From Lachnospiraceae bacterium (GTDB taxonomy: Bacteria; Bacillota; Clostridia; Lachnospirales; Lachnospiraceae), in NCBI GenBank assembly GCA_900757195.1, contig CAAEMZ010000035.1, positions 29,340-93,339 on the forward strand: a stretch of 64,000 nt of DNA. The letters are read 5' to 3'. Of this stretch, positions 44,772-54,055 are shown piece after piece. Each line of letters starts with the position of its first letter. Position 1 is the first letter of the stretch. Below the pieces are notes generated by a model. The model was not told the origin of the DNA, did no database searches, and saw only the letters and a list, made by a program, of their open reading frames with translations. A program made the position numbers and the translations under genes.

Positions 44772-44809
44772 ATCAGGGTTCCAAAATTATTGGAGTCCTG
44801 ATTTTTTTT
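44772..44809 (+). terminator. Terminator after the Nudix gene
   Basis: ATCAGGGTTCCAA (44772-44784) pairs with TTGGAGTCCTGAT (44790-44802) with one mismatch, then eight T. Confidence 0.8.
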
Positions 44810-44829
44810 GTTCTGCAGGAAAGGAATTT

Positions 44830-46338
44830 ATGCTGGAAAAAATTGATTTATCGAAAAAAATGTCTAAAAATGAATGTAAGGATTTAATGGAACGGCTGAC
44901 ACCGCAGTTATCGCTGCTCCAGCGTGAAATGCGAAAACGCGGAGTACCGGTGATGATTGTTTTCGAGGGATTCGGTTCTTCGGGAAAGGGAACAATGATT
45001 AACGAACTGATACAGCCGATGGATCCGCGGGGATTTAAAGTATTTACCATACAGAGGCCGACCCGGGAAGAGGCGATGCATCCTTATCTGTGGCGCTTCT
45101 GGACGAAATTACCGGAGAATGGCCGGATTCATATCTTTGACCGGAGCTGGTACACGAAAATCGTGGAAGACCGGGCGGAGGGACGACGGAACCGGGAGAA
45201 AACAGAAAACTGTTATAACAATATTCTGGATTTTGAAAAAGAGCTGACGCAGAGCGGTATGCTCATTATCAAATTTTTTCTTCACATTTCACGGAAAGAA
45301 CAGAAGAAAAGATTTAAGGTGCTGGAGAGCGCTGAAGAAACCCGGTGGCGTGTGACAGAAGACGACTGGAAGCATAACAGAGACTATGATGAATGGCTGA
45401 AGGCTTTTGAAGAAATGATCCAGAAAACGGATACGGATTTTGGAAGCTGGACGATTATCGAGGCTACGGACCGGGAGTATGCAAAAGCAAAAATTCTTTC
45501 AAAAGTGGTTGAAATTTTTGGCGCATGGCTTTCCGAGGCGGAGCGGAAAGCGAAGGCAGAGGCTCTTTCGGAGGAAACACCTCCGGAGGAAGAAACACAG
45601 AAGATATTTGGCGCCTCGGTGCTGGATGCGGTGGATCTGTCAAGGTCTTTGTCAAAAACCGTTTATAAGAAAAAGCTGAAAGAGCTGCAGGGGCGCATGG
45701 AGCTGCTTCACAGTGAAATTTATCGTCAGCGAATACCGGTGGTTATCGGCTTCGAAGGATGGGATGCGGGCGGAAAAGGCGGAGCGATACGACGCCTGAC
45801 GCAGACGATGGACCCACGGGGCTATGAAGTGGTGCCGACGGCGGCGCCGAATGATTTTGAAAAGGCGCATCATTATCTGTGGCGTTTCTGGAACCGGATG
45901 CCAGCGGCGGGACATGTGGCGATCTTCGACCGCACCTGGTATGGCCGTGTGCTCGTGGAACGGATTGAGGGATTCTGCACAAAAAATGAATGGCAGAGGG
46001 CTTACAGTGAAATTAACCGGATGGAAGCAGATCTTTCGGATGCCGGAGCCATTGTCCTGAAGTTCTGGATGCATATTGATAAAGAAGAACAGGAACGGCG
46101 TTTCAATGAACGCATGGAAGATCCGAATAAACGCTGGAAGATCACGGATGAGGACTGGCGTAACCGGGAAAAATGGAACGATTATGTGAAGGCCGTGGAT
46201 GAGATGATTTTGAGAACATCAACAACCTATGCGCCGTGGGTGATCGTTGAGGGAAATGATAAATATTATGCCCGGATCAGGGTGCTGGAAACGGTGGTCG
46301 AGGCGATCGAAAACCGGCTGGCAGCCAAAGATGTGTAA
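44830..46338 (+). CDS. pap: Polyphosphate:AMP phosphotransferase (double-domain PPK2)
   Basis: A 502-residue protein with two PPK2 domains in tandem. ATG 44830 follows GGAAAGG. Domain 1 (about 15-250) has Walker A EGFGSSGKGT (46-55) and IFDRSWYTK; domain 2 (about 275-500) has EGWDAGGKGG and IFDRTWYGRVLVERIEG. Two-domain PPK2 proteins are class II enzymes that phosphorylate AMP with polyphosphate, usually with the C-terminal domain active. Here both Walker A loops look intact. Confidence 0.9.
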   Translation: MLEKIDLSKKMSKNECKDLMERLTPQLSLLQREMRKRGVPVMIVFEGFGSSGKGTMINELIQPMDPRGFKVFTIQRPTREEAMHPYLWRFWTKLPENGRIHIFDRSWYTKIVEDRAEGRRNREKTENCYNNILDFEKELTQSGMLIIKFFLHISRKEQKKRFKVLESAEETRWRVTEDDWKHNRDYDEWLKAFEEMIQKTDTDFGSWTIIEATDREYAKAKILSKVVEIFGAWLSEAERKAKAEALSEETPPEEETQKIFGASVLDAVDLSRSLSKTVYKKKLKELQGRMELLHSEIYRQRIPVVIGFEGWDAGGKGGAIRRLTQTMDPRGYEVVPTAAPNDFEKAHHYLWRFWNRMPAAGHVAIFDRTWYGRVLVERIEGFCTKNEWQRAYSEINRMEADLSDAGAIVLKFWMHIDKEEQERRFNERMEDPNKRWKITDEDWRNREKWNDYVKAVDEMILRTSTTYAPWVIVEGNDKYYARIRVLETVVEAIENRLAAKDV

Positions 46339-46357
46339 AATATGTATGGATAAACTG

Positions 46358-46390
46358 AAATCGGCGGCCTCCAGGGCCGCCGATTTTTAA
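46358..46390 (+). terminator. Terminator after the PPK2 gene
   Basis: A perfect 12-bp stem AAATCGGCGGCC (46358-46369) with GGCCGCCGATTT (46375-46386), a five-base loop and TTTTT. Confidence 0.9.
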
Positions 46391-46423
46391 TCTGCTGAAA
46401 CAATCTGCAGATGGATGCGGAAA

Positions 46424-47452
46424 TTAAACTTCCACCTCTCCGGCAAGGACTTTTTTATAATCCTCATAATTTTTTTCAAGCAGTGCCGGCGTATCCAGTT
46501 CGTAGGGACATTTTTTGGAGCACTGACCGCAGTGGAGACAATTTTCAATTTTTCTCATTTCTTCCTGCATTTCTTCAGTCAGCCAGTTCTGGGAAGGGGC
46601 CCGGCGCAGCATAAGTGACATTCGGGCGCACTGGTTAATCATGATTCCGGCAGGACAAGGCATACAATAGCCGCAGCCACGGCAGAAATCTCCGGCCAGA
46701 TCGATCTTTTCTTTTTCGATAAAGCTTCGGATGTCATCGTTCATTTCCGGGGTTTTATCCATAAAAGCCAGCCAGTCATCCAGTTCGGATGCTTTCTGAA
46801 TACCCCAGATCGGAAGAACATTGTCAAACTGTGCCATGAAAGCCATAGCGGGTTCCGCCTGATTAATCAGGCCTCCGGCAAGACCTTTCATGGCGATAAA
46901 GCCCATCTGATTTTCGCGGCTTTTCCGAACCAGATCAAATTCCTTATCCGAGGACAGGTAACTGAACGGAAACTGGATCGTTTCATACAAGCGGGAATCC
47001 ACCGCATCAAAGGCAACCTGTAAAAGGTGGGCGGTGATACCGATATGTTTGATTTTTCCCAGCCGTTTTGCTTCGGCCATACATTCGTACATACCGGAGC
47101 CGTCTCCCGGCCGGTATGCGGTGGCTGCACAGTGGAACTGGTAAATGTCAAGATAATCTGTTTTCAGCAGTTTCAGTGATGTGTCCAGTTGGGTCCAGAA
47201 TTCTTCCGGTGTTGTCGCCGCTGTTTTTGATGCGAGAAAATAGCTGTTTCTCGGATAGATTTCCAGGGCGAGTCCCACTTTTTCTTCGCTGTCGCTGTAG
47301 GCCCGGGCGGTATCAAAAAAGCGCATACCGCCTTCGTAGGCACGCCTTAAAAGGGTTACCGCGTCGTCACTGCTGATTCTCTGAATAGGCAAAGCGCCGA
47401 ATCCGTTTTGAGGAACGGTAATGCCTGTGCTTCCTAAAGTGATGTTTTTCAT
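46424..47452 (-). CDS. Aldo/keto reductase with C-terminal 4Fe-4S domain
   Basis: A 342-residue protein. The first 270 residues are an aldo/keto reductase barrel with FDTARAYSDSEEKVGLAL (Asp/Tyr of the catalytic tetrad), LASKTAA (Lys) and the YQFHCA His position. The last 80 residues have ferredoxin motifs CRGCGYCMPCPAGI and CLHCGQCSKKCP. Such fused enzymes are common in anaerobes and probably reduce aldehydes using ferredoxin or NAD(P)H. It is read leftward, with its own GGAGG site; a T-rich tail ends near 46424. Confidence 0.9.
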   Translation of the reverse strand: MKNITLGSTGITVPQNGFGALPIQRISSDDAVTLLRRAYEGGMRFFDTARAYSDSEEKVGLALEIYPRNSYFLASKTAATTPEEFWTQLDTSLKLLKTDYLDIYQFHCAATAYRPGDGSGMYECMAEAKRLGKIKHIGITAHLLQVAFDAVDSRLYETIQFPFSYLSSDKEFDLVRKSRENQMGFIAMKGLAGGLINQAEPAMAFMAQFDNVLPIWGIQKASELDDWLAFMDKTPEMNDDIRSFIEKEKIDLAGDFCRGCGYCMPCPAGIMINQCARMSLMLRRAPSQNWLTEEMQEEMRKIENCLHCGQCSKKCPYELDTPALLEKNYEDYKKVLAGEVEV

Positions 47453-47534
47453 TTTGCTGCCTCCTGTATATCGGAATATTCATAGTCATTATATCAGGCA
47501 TGGGCCTGTGAATCAATCATTTACAAAGACTTTG

Positions 47535-48263
47535 TCAGGCGCCATGGTTGTCTACGAGAAGCATATTGAATTTCTGCCAGCGCTGTAATTCCTCTTTGCT
47601 GAATAGAAGCTGTTTTTTTAATTCTTCCGTATGTTCCTGTGGTGTGATCGTCACAAGGCATTTAAAGGCGCAGGGCATTAAGTCCGCACTGGAAATACCG
47701 CAGAGAAGGCCGTCGGTATAGTCTCTGAATTCCAGAGGATTAAAAATATAAAGAAGATCTTCTTCCAGAGGATTATACTGGTTGACAAAGGAAAAACGTA
47801 TCAGCATATCGCTGTAGACAACTTTTCCGGAATAAAAAAGTCCGCGGTTTCGTCCGGAGGGCATAACGACGCTGATGGATAAGTCTGCGGTGTAATTTCC
47901 CGGCTCGGTTTCCGATTCGCGGATATCAATAATTCCGTCTTTCAGACATTCGGATTTTCCGTCATAAAAATAAAAATACATCCGGCGTGCCCGGAAAAAA
48001 GGGCTTATGCCCCGGCAGGAGGCTGGGTGGATGGCAGACGTATCCGATGGGGGCTGATAGTCGGTCAATTGGTGGATGCTCACCTGGAGCACTTCTGAAA
48101 TTTCCGCAAGGGTTTCAATGTCCAGTGTGATCTCACCGGTTTCGTATTTGCTGACGCTGGATTTGCTTTTATGAATCCGGTCAGCCAACTGCTGGAGTGT
48201 CAGCCGGCGGGATTTCCGGTACATCCGAATGCGCCTGCCGACATGCTGGTTGATTTCTTTCAT
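47535..48263 (-). CDS. XRE-family transcriptional regulator
   Basis: A 242-residue protein with an N-terminal helix-turn-helix of the Cro/CI type (residues 9-63, LTLQQLADRIHKSKSSVSKYETGEITL) and a C-terminal domain of about 150 residues, strand-rich, not recognised. It is divergent from the NSS transporter gene and is the natural candidate to bind the AAACTTTT/AAAAGTTT repeat in the gap. Confidence 0.85.
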   Translation of the reverse strand: MKEINQHVGRRIRMYRKSRRLTLQQLADRIHKSKSSVSKYETGEITLDIETLAEISEVLQVSIHQLTDYQPPSDTSAIHPASCRGISPFFRARRMYFYFYDGKSECLKDGIIDIRESETEPGNYTADLSISVVMPSGRNRGLFYSGKVVYSDMLIRFSFVNQYNPLEEDLLYIFNPLEFRDYTDGLLCGISSADLMPCAFKCLVTITPQEHTEELKKQLLFSKEELQRWQKFNMLLVDNHGA

Positions 48264-48359
48264 AAAACCTCCGAAGTTTCGTATAAATATACTTTTTGGA
48301 TGAAATAAATTTTTTCGGCATCATTATACCATATTTTAATTACAAAATCTATTGAGAAT

Positions 48360-48381
48360 AAACTTTTTTAGACAAAAGTTT
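48360..48381. promoter_or_regulatory. Inverted repeat upstream of the NSS transporter
   Basis: AAACTTTT (48360-48367) and AAAAGTTT (48374-48381) form a perfect 8+8 inverted repeat with a 6-base centre, about 23 bases above the transporter -35. Possible operator for the divergent XRE regulator. Confidence 0.5.
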
Positions 48382-48403
48382 ATTTAAGAGAAACTCCCGG
48401 AAG

Positions 48404-48431
48404 TTGATTTCTTTTGAAAAAACATTATAAT
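48404..48431 (+). promoter_or_regulatory. NSS transporter promoter
   Basis: TTGATT (48404-48409) and TATAAT (48426-48431), 16-base spacer, 38 bases before the ATG. Confidence 0.6.
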
Positions 48432-48469
48432 AGATAAAGTTTGTATAAAGATATATGGAGGAAATACTT

Positions 48470-49885
48470 ATGAACACGAAAAAGAAAGGCGGCTTTACCG
48501 GATCTCTCGGATTTGTACTGGCTGCTGCCGGAAGCGCCGTCGGCGTAGGAAATATCTGGCGCTTTCCGTATCTGGCTGCCAAGGATGGCGGCGGTTTATT
48601 TTTAATTGTTTACCTTGTCCTGGTAATGACCTTCGGATTTACCCTTCTTGTGACGGATGTGGCTATCGGACGGCGGACAAAATGCAATGCGCTTCATGCT
48701 TTTGGGGCCATGCATCCGAAATGGAAATTTCTCGGATATGTCACGTTTATTGTTCCTGTGCTGATTATGACCTATTATTCTGTTATCGGCGGATGGATCG
48801 GCAAATATATGTTTACGTTTATTACAATGCGGGGAAATGAAGCGGCCCGGGACGGATATTTTACATCTTTTATCACATCCAGGGCGGCCCCGGTCGTTTT
48901 CATGCTCATTTTCTTATCAATTACGGCGTTTATCGTTTATGGTGGCGTGGAAAAAGGGATTGAACGGTTTGCAAGAATTGTCATGCCTGGACTGCTTTTG
49001 ATGATTATCGGAATTTCGATATTTTCGCTGACCCTTCGTTTTGAAGATGGAAACGGCGTCGTGCGGACAGGCCTTCAGGGACTTTCGGTTTACGTGCTTC
49101 CGAATTTTGACGGCATTACATGGAAGCGTTTTCTGGAAATTCTTCTGGATGCCATGAGCCAGTTGTTTTTCTCCCTCAGTGTTTCTATGGGGATTATGAT
49201 TACCTATGGCTCTTATGTAAAGAAAGATGTGAATTTGGGACGCTCCCTCGGCCAGATTGAATTTTTTGACACATTTGTTGCCTTTTTGGCAGGGTTAATG
49301 ATTATTCCGGCCGTTTATGTTTTCTTCGGAACCGAAGGTATGGCCTCAGGGCCGAGCCTGATGTTTATTTCGCTTCCAAAGGTTTTTGCGGAAATGGGAA
49401 GTATCGGCAGTCTCATTGGTGCGGTATTTTTTGTAATGGTTCTTTTTGCGGCGCTGACATCGTCGGTTTCTATTATGGAGACACTGGTGGCGAACTGTAT
49501 GGATATTTTTCACACGACGCGGAAGAAGACAAGTCTGGTTATCGGTTTGCTTTCGGCAGCCGCTTCGGTAGTTATTTGTATGGGATATAATGTTTTATAC
49601 TTCGAGCTGACGCTGCCGAACGGACAGACAGCGCAGCTTCTGGACGTCATGGACTATATCAGCAACAGTTTTCTGATGCCGTTTATTTCTTTGCTGACCT
49701 GTATCTTTATCGGATGGGTCATTAAACCGAAATGGATCTGTGATGAGATGGAGTCCAGCGGTCATCCTTTCGGACGTAAGAAGCTCTACATTGTTATGAT
49801 CCGGTATGTGGTTCCTGTGATGATGGCCGTTCTCTTTTTACAGTCCGCCGGCGTTTTCACGATGATTCAGTCCTTATTCAAATAA
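48470..49885 (+). CDS. Sodium-dependent transporter, neurotransmitter:sodium symporter family
   Basis: A 471-residue LeuT-fold transporter with about 11-12 helices. The first helix has the sodium/substrate site GFVLAAAGSAVGVGNIWRFPY followed by GGGLFLIVYL. Start ATG 48470 has GGAGGAAA upstream. It probably takes up amino acids with sodium, which fits a cell that exports sodium through the decarboxylase at 5055. It ends in a strong terminator. Confidence 0.93.
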   Translation: MNTKKKGGFTGSLGFVLAAAGSAVGVGNIWRFPYLAAKDGGGLFLIVYLVLVMTFGFTLLVTDVAIGRRTKCNALHAFGAMHPKWKFLGYVTFIVPVLIMTYYSVIGGWIGKYMFTFITMRGNEAARDGYFTSFITSRAAPVVFMLIFLSITAFIVYGGVEKGIERFARIVMPGLLLMIIGISIFSLTLRFEDGNGVVRTGLQGLSVYVLPNFDGITWKRFLEILLDAMSQLFFSLSVSMGIMITYGSYVKKDVNLGRSLGQIEFFDTFVAFLAGLMIIPAVYVFFGTEGMASGPSLMFISLPKVFAEMGSIGSLIGAVFFVMVLFAALTSSVSIMETLVANCMDIFHTTRKKTSLVIGLLSAAASVVICMGYNVLYFELTLPNGQTAQLLDVMDYISNSFLMPFISLLTCIFIGWVIKPKWICDEMESSGHPFGRKKLYIVMIRYVVPVMMAVLFLQSAGVFTMIQSLFK

Positions 49886-49898
49886 TTCAATGATCCGG

Positions 49899-49931
49899 AA
49901 AAAGGTGCAGGAAAAATCCTGCACCTTTTTT
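49899..49931 (+). terminator. Terminator after the NSS transporter
   Basis: A 14-bp perfect stem AAAAAGGTGCAGGA/TCCTGCACCTTTTT (49899-49912 with 49917-49930) with an AAAA loop, running into T. Confidence 0.9.
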
Positions 49932-50031
49932 AGTATCACATAAAATTCATTTATTTTAAAGGTTTTCTCCGGGCCGGAAACTCGCCTTTTTTGGGAAAAT
50001 GTGGTAAAATAGAAAATAAATAGGACTAGGG

Positions 50032-51699
50032 ATGACGGGAGGGATTACTATCCGCAGATATGTGAACAGAGGTATGTGTGCGCTTCTTGTGATTATCGTT
50101 GCAGCAGCGCTGATTAAAAGCTTTATGATTGACAACGGAAGCGGCCGGATTCCTCTGGGAGAAATAACAGAATTAAATCAGCAGTGGACAAAAGAAGTTA
50201 AAAAGAATGTGGAAGGAACCTGCTGGGAATACGTTTACAGGATTCCGGAAGGACTTGGAGAAAACCCTGTTTTCAGTATGGAAAATTCCTGGGCGGCGTT
50301 AGAGGTATTTCTGGATGGGCAGGAGATTTATGCTTTCGAAGATATTTACAGAGAGCATGGAGACTGTCGTCACTGGGTGGAACTTCCGGGAGATTCTTCG
50401 GGAAAAGAGCTTTCGGTACGGATTACGGAAAGCAAAAAATTTGTGGACCGTATTATGAAAAAACCAATTTATCTGGGCGAGAAAAATGCCATATTTTACA
50501 GGAATCTTTCGAATGGTTTTTATGCTCTGATTTTTTCTTTTTTAACATTGATTTCGATACTGGTCAGTTTCTTCTATAGAATCAGCTTCAGGGCAGATAT
50601 GTCCAAGAAAAGTCTGAGAAGGATGCAGTTTTTGGATCTTTTTATTCTGGATGTGGGTATATGGGTACTGACGGATTCAAAAATCATGCAGCTTTTTACG
50701 GGAAGAACCTCCATCGTAAGTTTGGTATCTTTTGTGACGTTTCTTTTGATGCCGTTATTTATAATCTTATTTGTGAAAGAAATGATGGTTTATCGGTGGA
50801 AGGTGTTCGATATCCTTTTGGGGATTGGTTCGGTGAATACGGCGGTCATTTTGGCGGTCTATCTTTTCCGGATGGCGCCAATTTATCAATGGCTCTTTTT
50901 ACAGCATGTTTTTATTGTGATTACGATCATTATTATACTGGAAAAGAGTATTATTGAAATTAAAAAATATAAAAACCAGGGAATAAAAAAAGTAGTTATC
51001 GGCTTTGCCCTCTTATCGCTTTGTGGTATCGTATCTTTGATTCTGTTTTATTCCAAATCGCCTGTGAATTATGTTTATTTTTACTGTCTTGGATTTTTGG
51101 TATTTATGGGCTGCCTCATATGGGCAGTTTTTGATGAAGTTTATTACTATGTTGAAGAAAGCGCCAAAGCAAAAATCTACAGGAAAATGATTTATATCGA
51201 TGTTATGACGGGAATGGAGAATCGAACCGCTTTTGAGAAAATGCTTGAGGATGATATATCCGCAGAGGGAATCGCCTACATCGTCTTTGACAACGATAAT
51301 CTAAAGGTAATCAATGACAACTGTGGTCATCAGGCCGGCGACCTGCTTCTGAGGGAAACAGCAAAATGTATTCGGAAGGTATTCGGAAAGTTCGGAAGGT
51401 GTTTCCGGATCGGCGGGGATGAATTCCTTGTAATGCTCAGAGAAATGACCGAGGATGGCATTAAGGAGAGTCTGGATTATTTTGACCGTGAAGTGGATAA
51501 AATAAATAAAGAGGGAAAAACCCATATAGAAATTTCCTATGGATATTTTTTCTGTGAAGATGCATCCATGACATTGAATGAACTCTTTGAAAAAGCAGAT
51601 GCCAATATGTATCTGAAAAAGCGCCGGGTGAAGGGCGAAAGGAGGACAACGTCTTCAGGAAGTTCTCCGGAAAGCGACTTAAAAAAATCATTGGAATAA
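50032..51699 (+). CDS. Membrane-bound diguanylate cyclase (GGDEF)
   Basis: A 555-residue sensor. One N-terminal membrane helix (about 12-33), an extracytoplasmic domain (about 34-160, strand-rich with LEVFLDGQEIYAF, like 7TMR-DISM ligand domains), then seven membrane helices (about 165-375) and a C-terminal GGDEF domain. The active-site motif is RIGGDEFLV, and the DNDNLKVINDNCGHQAGD metal segment is intact, so it should make cyclic di-GMP. No inhibitory RxxD site is obvious five residues upstream. It sits at the edge of the prophage. Confidence 0.9.
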   Translation: MTGGITIRRYVNRGMCALLVIIVAAALIKSFMIDNGSGRIPLGEITELNQQWTKEVKKNVEGTCWEYVYRIPEGLGENPVFSMENSWAALEVFLDGQEIYAFEDIYREHGDCRHWVELPGDSSGKELSVRITESKKFVDRIMKKPIYLGEKNAIFYRNLSNGFYALIFSFLTLISILVSFFYRISFRADMSKKSLRRMQFLDLFILDVGIWVLTDSKIMQLFTGRTSIVSLVSFVTFLLMPLFIILFVKEMMVYRWKVFDILLGIGSVNTAVILAVYLFRMAPIYQWLFLQHVFIVITIIIILEKSIIEIKKYKNQGIKKVVIGFALLSLCGIVSLILFYSKSPVNYVYFYCLGFLVFMGCLIWAVFDEVYYYVEESAKAKIYRKMIYIDVMTGMENRTAFEKMLEDDISAEGIAYIVFDNDNLKVINDNCGHQAGDLLLRETAKCIRKVFGKFGRCFRIGGDEFLVMLREMTEDGIKESLDYFDREVDKINKEGKTHIEISYGYFFCEDASMTLNELFEKADANMYLKKRRVKGERRTTSSGSSPESDLKKSLE

Positions 51700-51724
51700 C
51701 CGATGAGCGTTCAGATAAAACGAA

Positions 51725-51764
51725 AAGTGCCGAAACCCTTGAAAACAAAGGCTTCGGCACTTCT
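51725..51764 (+). terminator. Terminator after the GGDEF gene
   Basis: AAGTGCCGAA (51725-51734) pairs with TTCGGCACTT (51753-51762), extended inward by CCTT/AAGG, followed by TTCTTAGTT. Confidence 0.75.
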
Positions 51765-51913
51765 TAGTTAAATGCACCCGACGGGACTAAATTATAAAAT
51801 CAACCTATGTGACAACCTCCCGCGAAGCCGCTAAAATACAGGCTTTTTTGAATGTTCAAAAGTTTCGATTCACCGATTTTCTGAAAAATTCTGCCCCTTT
51901 TTTGCCCCTCACA

Positions 51914-53023
51914 TCACATCAAATTTACTTTTGAAATCTGCTCATTATCCTTTTCTTTCAAACGTTCTGTAATATGTAAATAAATCTCTTTTGTTATTTT
52001 ACTGTCTTCGTGGCCAAGTCTCCGGGAAATTGTTTCGATGTTTATCCCATTCTCGAGAAGAAGAGAAGCATGGGTGTGTCTTAGGGCATGTGGCGTTATG
52101 GCCCGGCCTACTAAACGAAGAGAGTTTTCACGGAGATATTTGTTGTAAGTATAATATGGGATGTGTTTCCCGGTAATATCGGCCAAAAACAGTTCGGTAG
52201 GTTCATATCCATACCGCAGGCTCTGGCGTAGCATATAAGCCCGGATGCTCCTGCAGATAGCAGACAGCTCTGGTTGGATATAGACATCTCGGTTTGAGCA
52301 GAGGGTTTTCGGTGATGTGGTAACAAGATTGATACTGTCGAACGTCTTTGTTACGTGGATGAAATTATTTTTTATATCTACATCCTCTTTTAAGAGGGCA
52401 GCAGCTTCACCAAATCTGAGACCGGATAAAGCCAGGAATTCTGTCAGCAGTATCCATCGTTCTTCAGTCATTCCGGTAATCAATGTTTTCAGCTCAGAAA
52501 ATTCCAGGTATTTATCCTGAATTTTTTCTTTGTGAGATATATCGGAAAAACGCTCAATTTTATCCAGATAAGAGATATTTTCAATCAAATCATTATGATA
52601 TCCCCAGCGGATCAGCGCCTTGTATCTTTTCAAAAATTCATTTAAGGTTCCATTATCTCTCCCGGAATGAAGAAACCGTTCCTTGACGTAAGCCGCAGTA
52701 ATGCGGTCAACGATAATAGATTCACCGAGAATCTTTAAAAGTGATTTGCAGGCATAAGCGTTTCTTGTGTATGTCGAAGCTTTTACGGTTAATTTCTGCG
52801 ATTCTTGATAAGATATCACCAGTTCCTTCAAGGTGATACTGTTCTTCCTTTTCGGTTGAATGGCTTTATCTATTTTCGCATCTAAGGCTTTTTGGGCGAT
52901 TTTTCTTGACTGGGGTGTATTTCTATCCATTGTCACGGAAACTCTCTTAATTTTGTCTGTCAGATAGTCTGTGTAACGTTCTATGAACTTGTACTTTCCA
53001 TTTTTTGTTTCTTCAACCCACAT
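51914..53023 (-). CDS. int: Phage integrase (tyrosine recombinase)
   Basis: A 369-residue tyrosine recombinase. Residues 1-55 are an arm-binding-type domain, 62-150 the SAM-like core-binding domain, and 165-369 the catalytic domain with Arg203 (SGLRFGEAA), His312-x-x-Arg315 (PHALRHTHAS), His338 (LGHED) and the nucleophile Tyr348 (EIYLHIT). GGAGG lies before the ATG. Its stop faces the host chromosome, as is usual next to attL. Confidence 0.96.
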   Translation of the reverse strand: MWVEETKNGKYKFIERYTDYLTDKIKRVSVTMDRNTPQSRKIAQKALDAKIDKAIQPKRKNSITLKELVISYQESQKLTVKASTYTRNAYACKSLLKILGESIIVDRITAAYVKERFLHSGRDNGTLNEFLKRYKALIRWGYHNDLIENISYLDKIERFSDISHKEKIQDKYLEFSELKTLITGMTEERWILLTEFLALSGLRFGEAAALLKEDVDIKNNFIHVTKTFDSINLVTTSPKTLCSNRDVYIQPELSAICRSIRAYMLRQSLRYGYEPTELFLADITGKHIPYYTYNKYLRENSLRLVGRAITPHALRHTHASLLLENGINIETISRRLGHEDSKITKEIYLHITERLKEKDNEQISKVNLM

Positions 53024-53058
53024 TGTATCATCCTCCTTAAAAAATTGTACAAAAATAA

Positions 53059-53072
53059 CACCTGTACAGGTG
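53059..53072. promoter_or_regulatory. 14-bp palindrome upstream of the integrase
   Basis: CACCTGTACAGGTG is a perfect palindrome 36 bases before the integrase start. It may be an operator or excisionase site; TACAAT at 53087-53092 lies to its right on the + strand. Confidence 0.5.
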
Positions 53073-53147
53073 CCGGAGGTTTGTGATACAATAATAGATG
53101 CGAAGTATTATGTATCTGGCCTCTGGCCTGTACAGAAAATCTATGTG

Positions 53148-53186
53148 AGCCGGTCTCTGTTTGCAGCAGGGGCCGGTTTTCTTTTA
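53148..53186 (+). terminator. Rightward terminator in the int upstream gap
   Basis: AGCCGGTCTCTG (53148-53159) pairs with CAGGGGCCGGTT (53167-53178) using three G-U pairs, a seven-base loop, then TTTTCTTTT. No gene on the + strand ends here, so it may close a short RNA begun near 53095, or act leftward-gene insulation. Confidence 0.6.
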
Positions 53187-53214
53187 TTGATTCGGTGAAT
53201 CAGATTAGCCAGGT

Positions 53215-54021
53215 TTATGGATGACAACGTCCGCAAGGTTCATATCCCAGATTCATTAAATCATCTCGTGTTCCTTCATAAGTGTCGTAATTTTCATCTG
53301 ATATTTTTGAAACGGAGTTACAGGTTATGTAATGAAATTTCATAGTATTTGTATTCAGTACATAAGAATGTGTTTCCGGCTCATCAGAATTATATGTTAC
53401 CTGAGCATCAGACGAAACTTCGTTTTCTGTTTGAATAGGCTGCTCTGTAGTGGCAACAGTTTCGGTTTGTAAAACGGTGTCCGTAGTAGATTCCGCAGTT
53501 GTTTCTTTGTCAGAGTTTGATGGAAAGAGGTTAGCTAAGCAGTAAACACCGAGAACAATAAGAATAATTGAGCACGCCCATCCAAAACATCCACCTTTTC
53601 CTTTTGACTTTTTCTTTGCTTTTTGAGTGTGCTGTTCCATTATATCTTCAGAATTTATTCTGGTTTTGCAATTATCGCAAAGATAATAAGAACTGACATC
53701 GCTTTTTCTTACAGGATGGCCGCAATTAGGACATCTTAATGATTCCTCTTCCGAATACGCACGGGTATTTCTTTTAGCGGCACTATTGGTGGAAGAAGTT
53801 CTTTTCGAGGAGGAAGATGTCATCTTCACAACATCACCGACACCAAAAGTGGTGCGATGATACACAGCACTTTTAATTGACTTTCCCGGATTTTTCGCAA
53901 ATCCCACGCCTTTTTTGCCATAAAGCGGATTTATAGCCCTTTTCGCTCTTCGTTTATATTTTCCTGTTGTTCTTGCTTTAAAGCTTCTGCTTAAGCTTGG
54001 TGATCTCATACCAATTTTCAT
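53215..54021 (-). CDS. Prophage membrane protein with zinc ribbon and Ada-like Zn-binding tail
   Basis: A 268-residue accessory protein. A very basic N-terminus (residues 1-65, Arg/Lys-rich) is of a type seen in phage and conjugative elements of gut Firmicutes. Residues about 97-122 form a zinc ribbon (CPNCGH...CDNCKT). A membrane helix lies near 145-168, then a Thr/Glu-rich linker, then a C-terminal domain with FHYITCNSVSKI and GYEPCGRCHP, the Ada-like Zn-binding tail common in Gram-positive surface proteins and nucleases. Expressed on the lysogenic side, so it may alter the host envelope. Confidence 0.75.
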   Translation of the reverse strand: MKIGMRSPSLSRSFKARTTGKYKRRAKRAINPLYGKKGVGFAKNPGKSIKSAVYHRTTFGVGDVVKMTSSSSKRTSSTNSAAKRNTRAYSEEESLRCPNCGHPVRKSDVSSYYLCDNCKTRINSEDIMEQHTQKAKKKSKGKGGCFGWACSIILIVLGVYCLANLFPSNSDKETTAESTTDTVLQTETVATTEQPIQTENEVSSDAQVTYNSDEPETHSYVLNTNTMKFHYITCNSVSKISDENYDTYEGTRDDLMNLGYEPCGRCHP

Positions 54022-54055
54022 AAATACGTCCCCTCGTATTTCAACATGCTTCTTT

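Noticed and set aside
51765..51913. tRNA gene as the prophage attachment site
   Set aside because: No cloverleaf or T-loop sequence is present in the gap beside the integrase.
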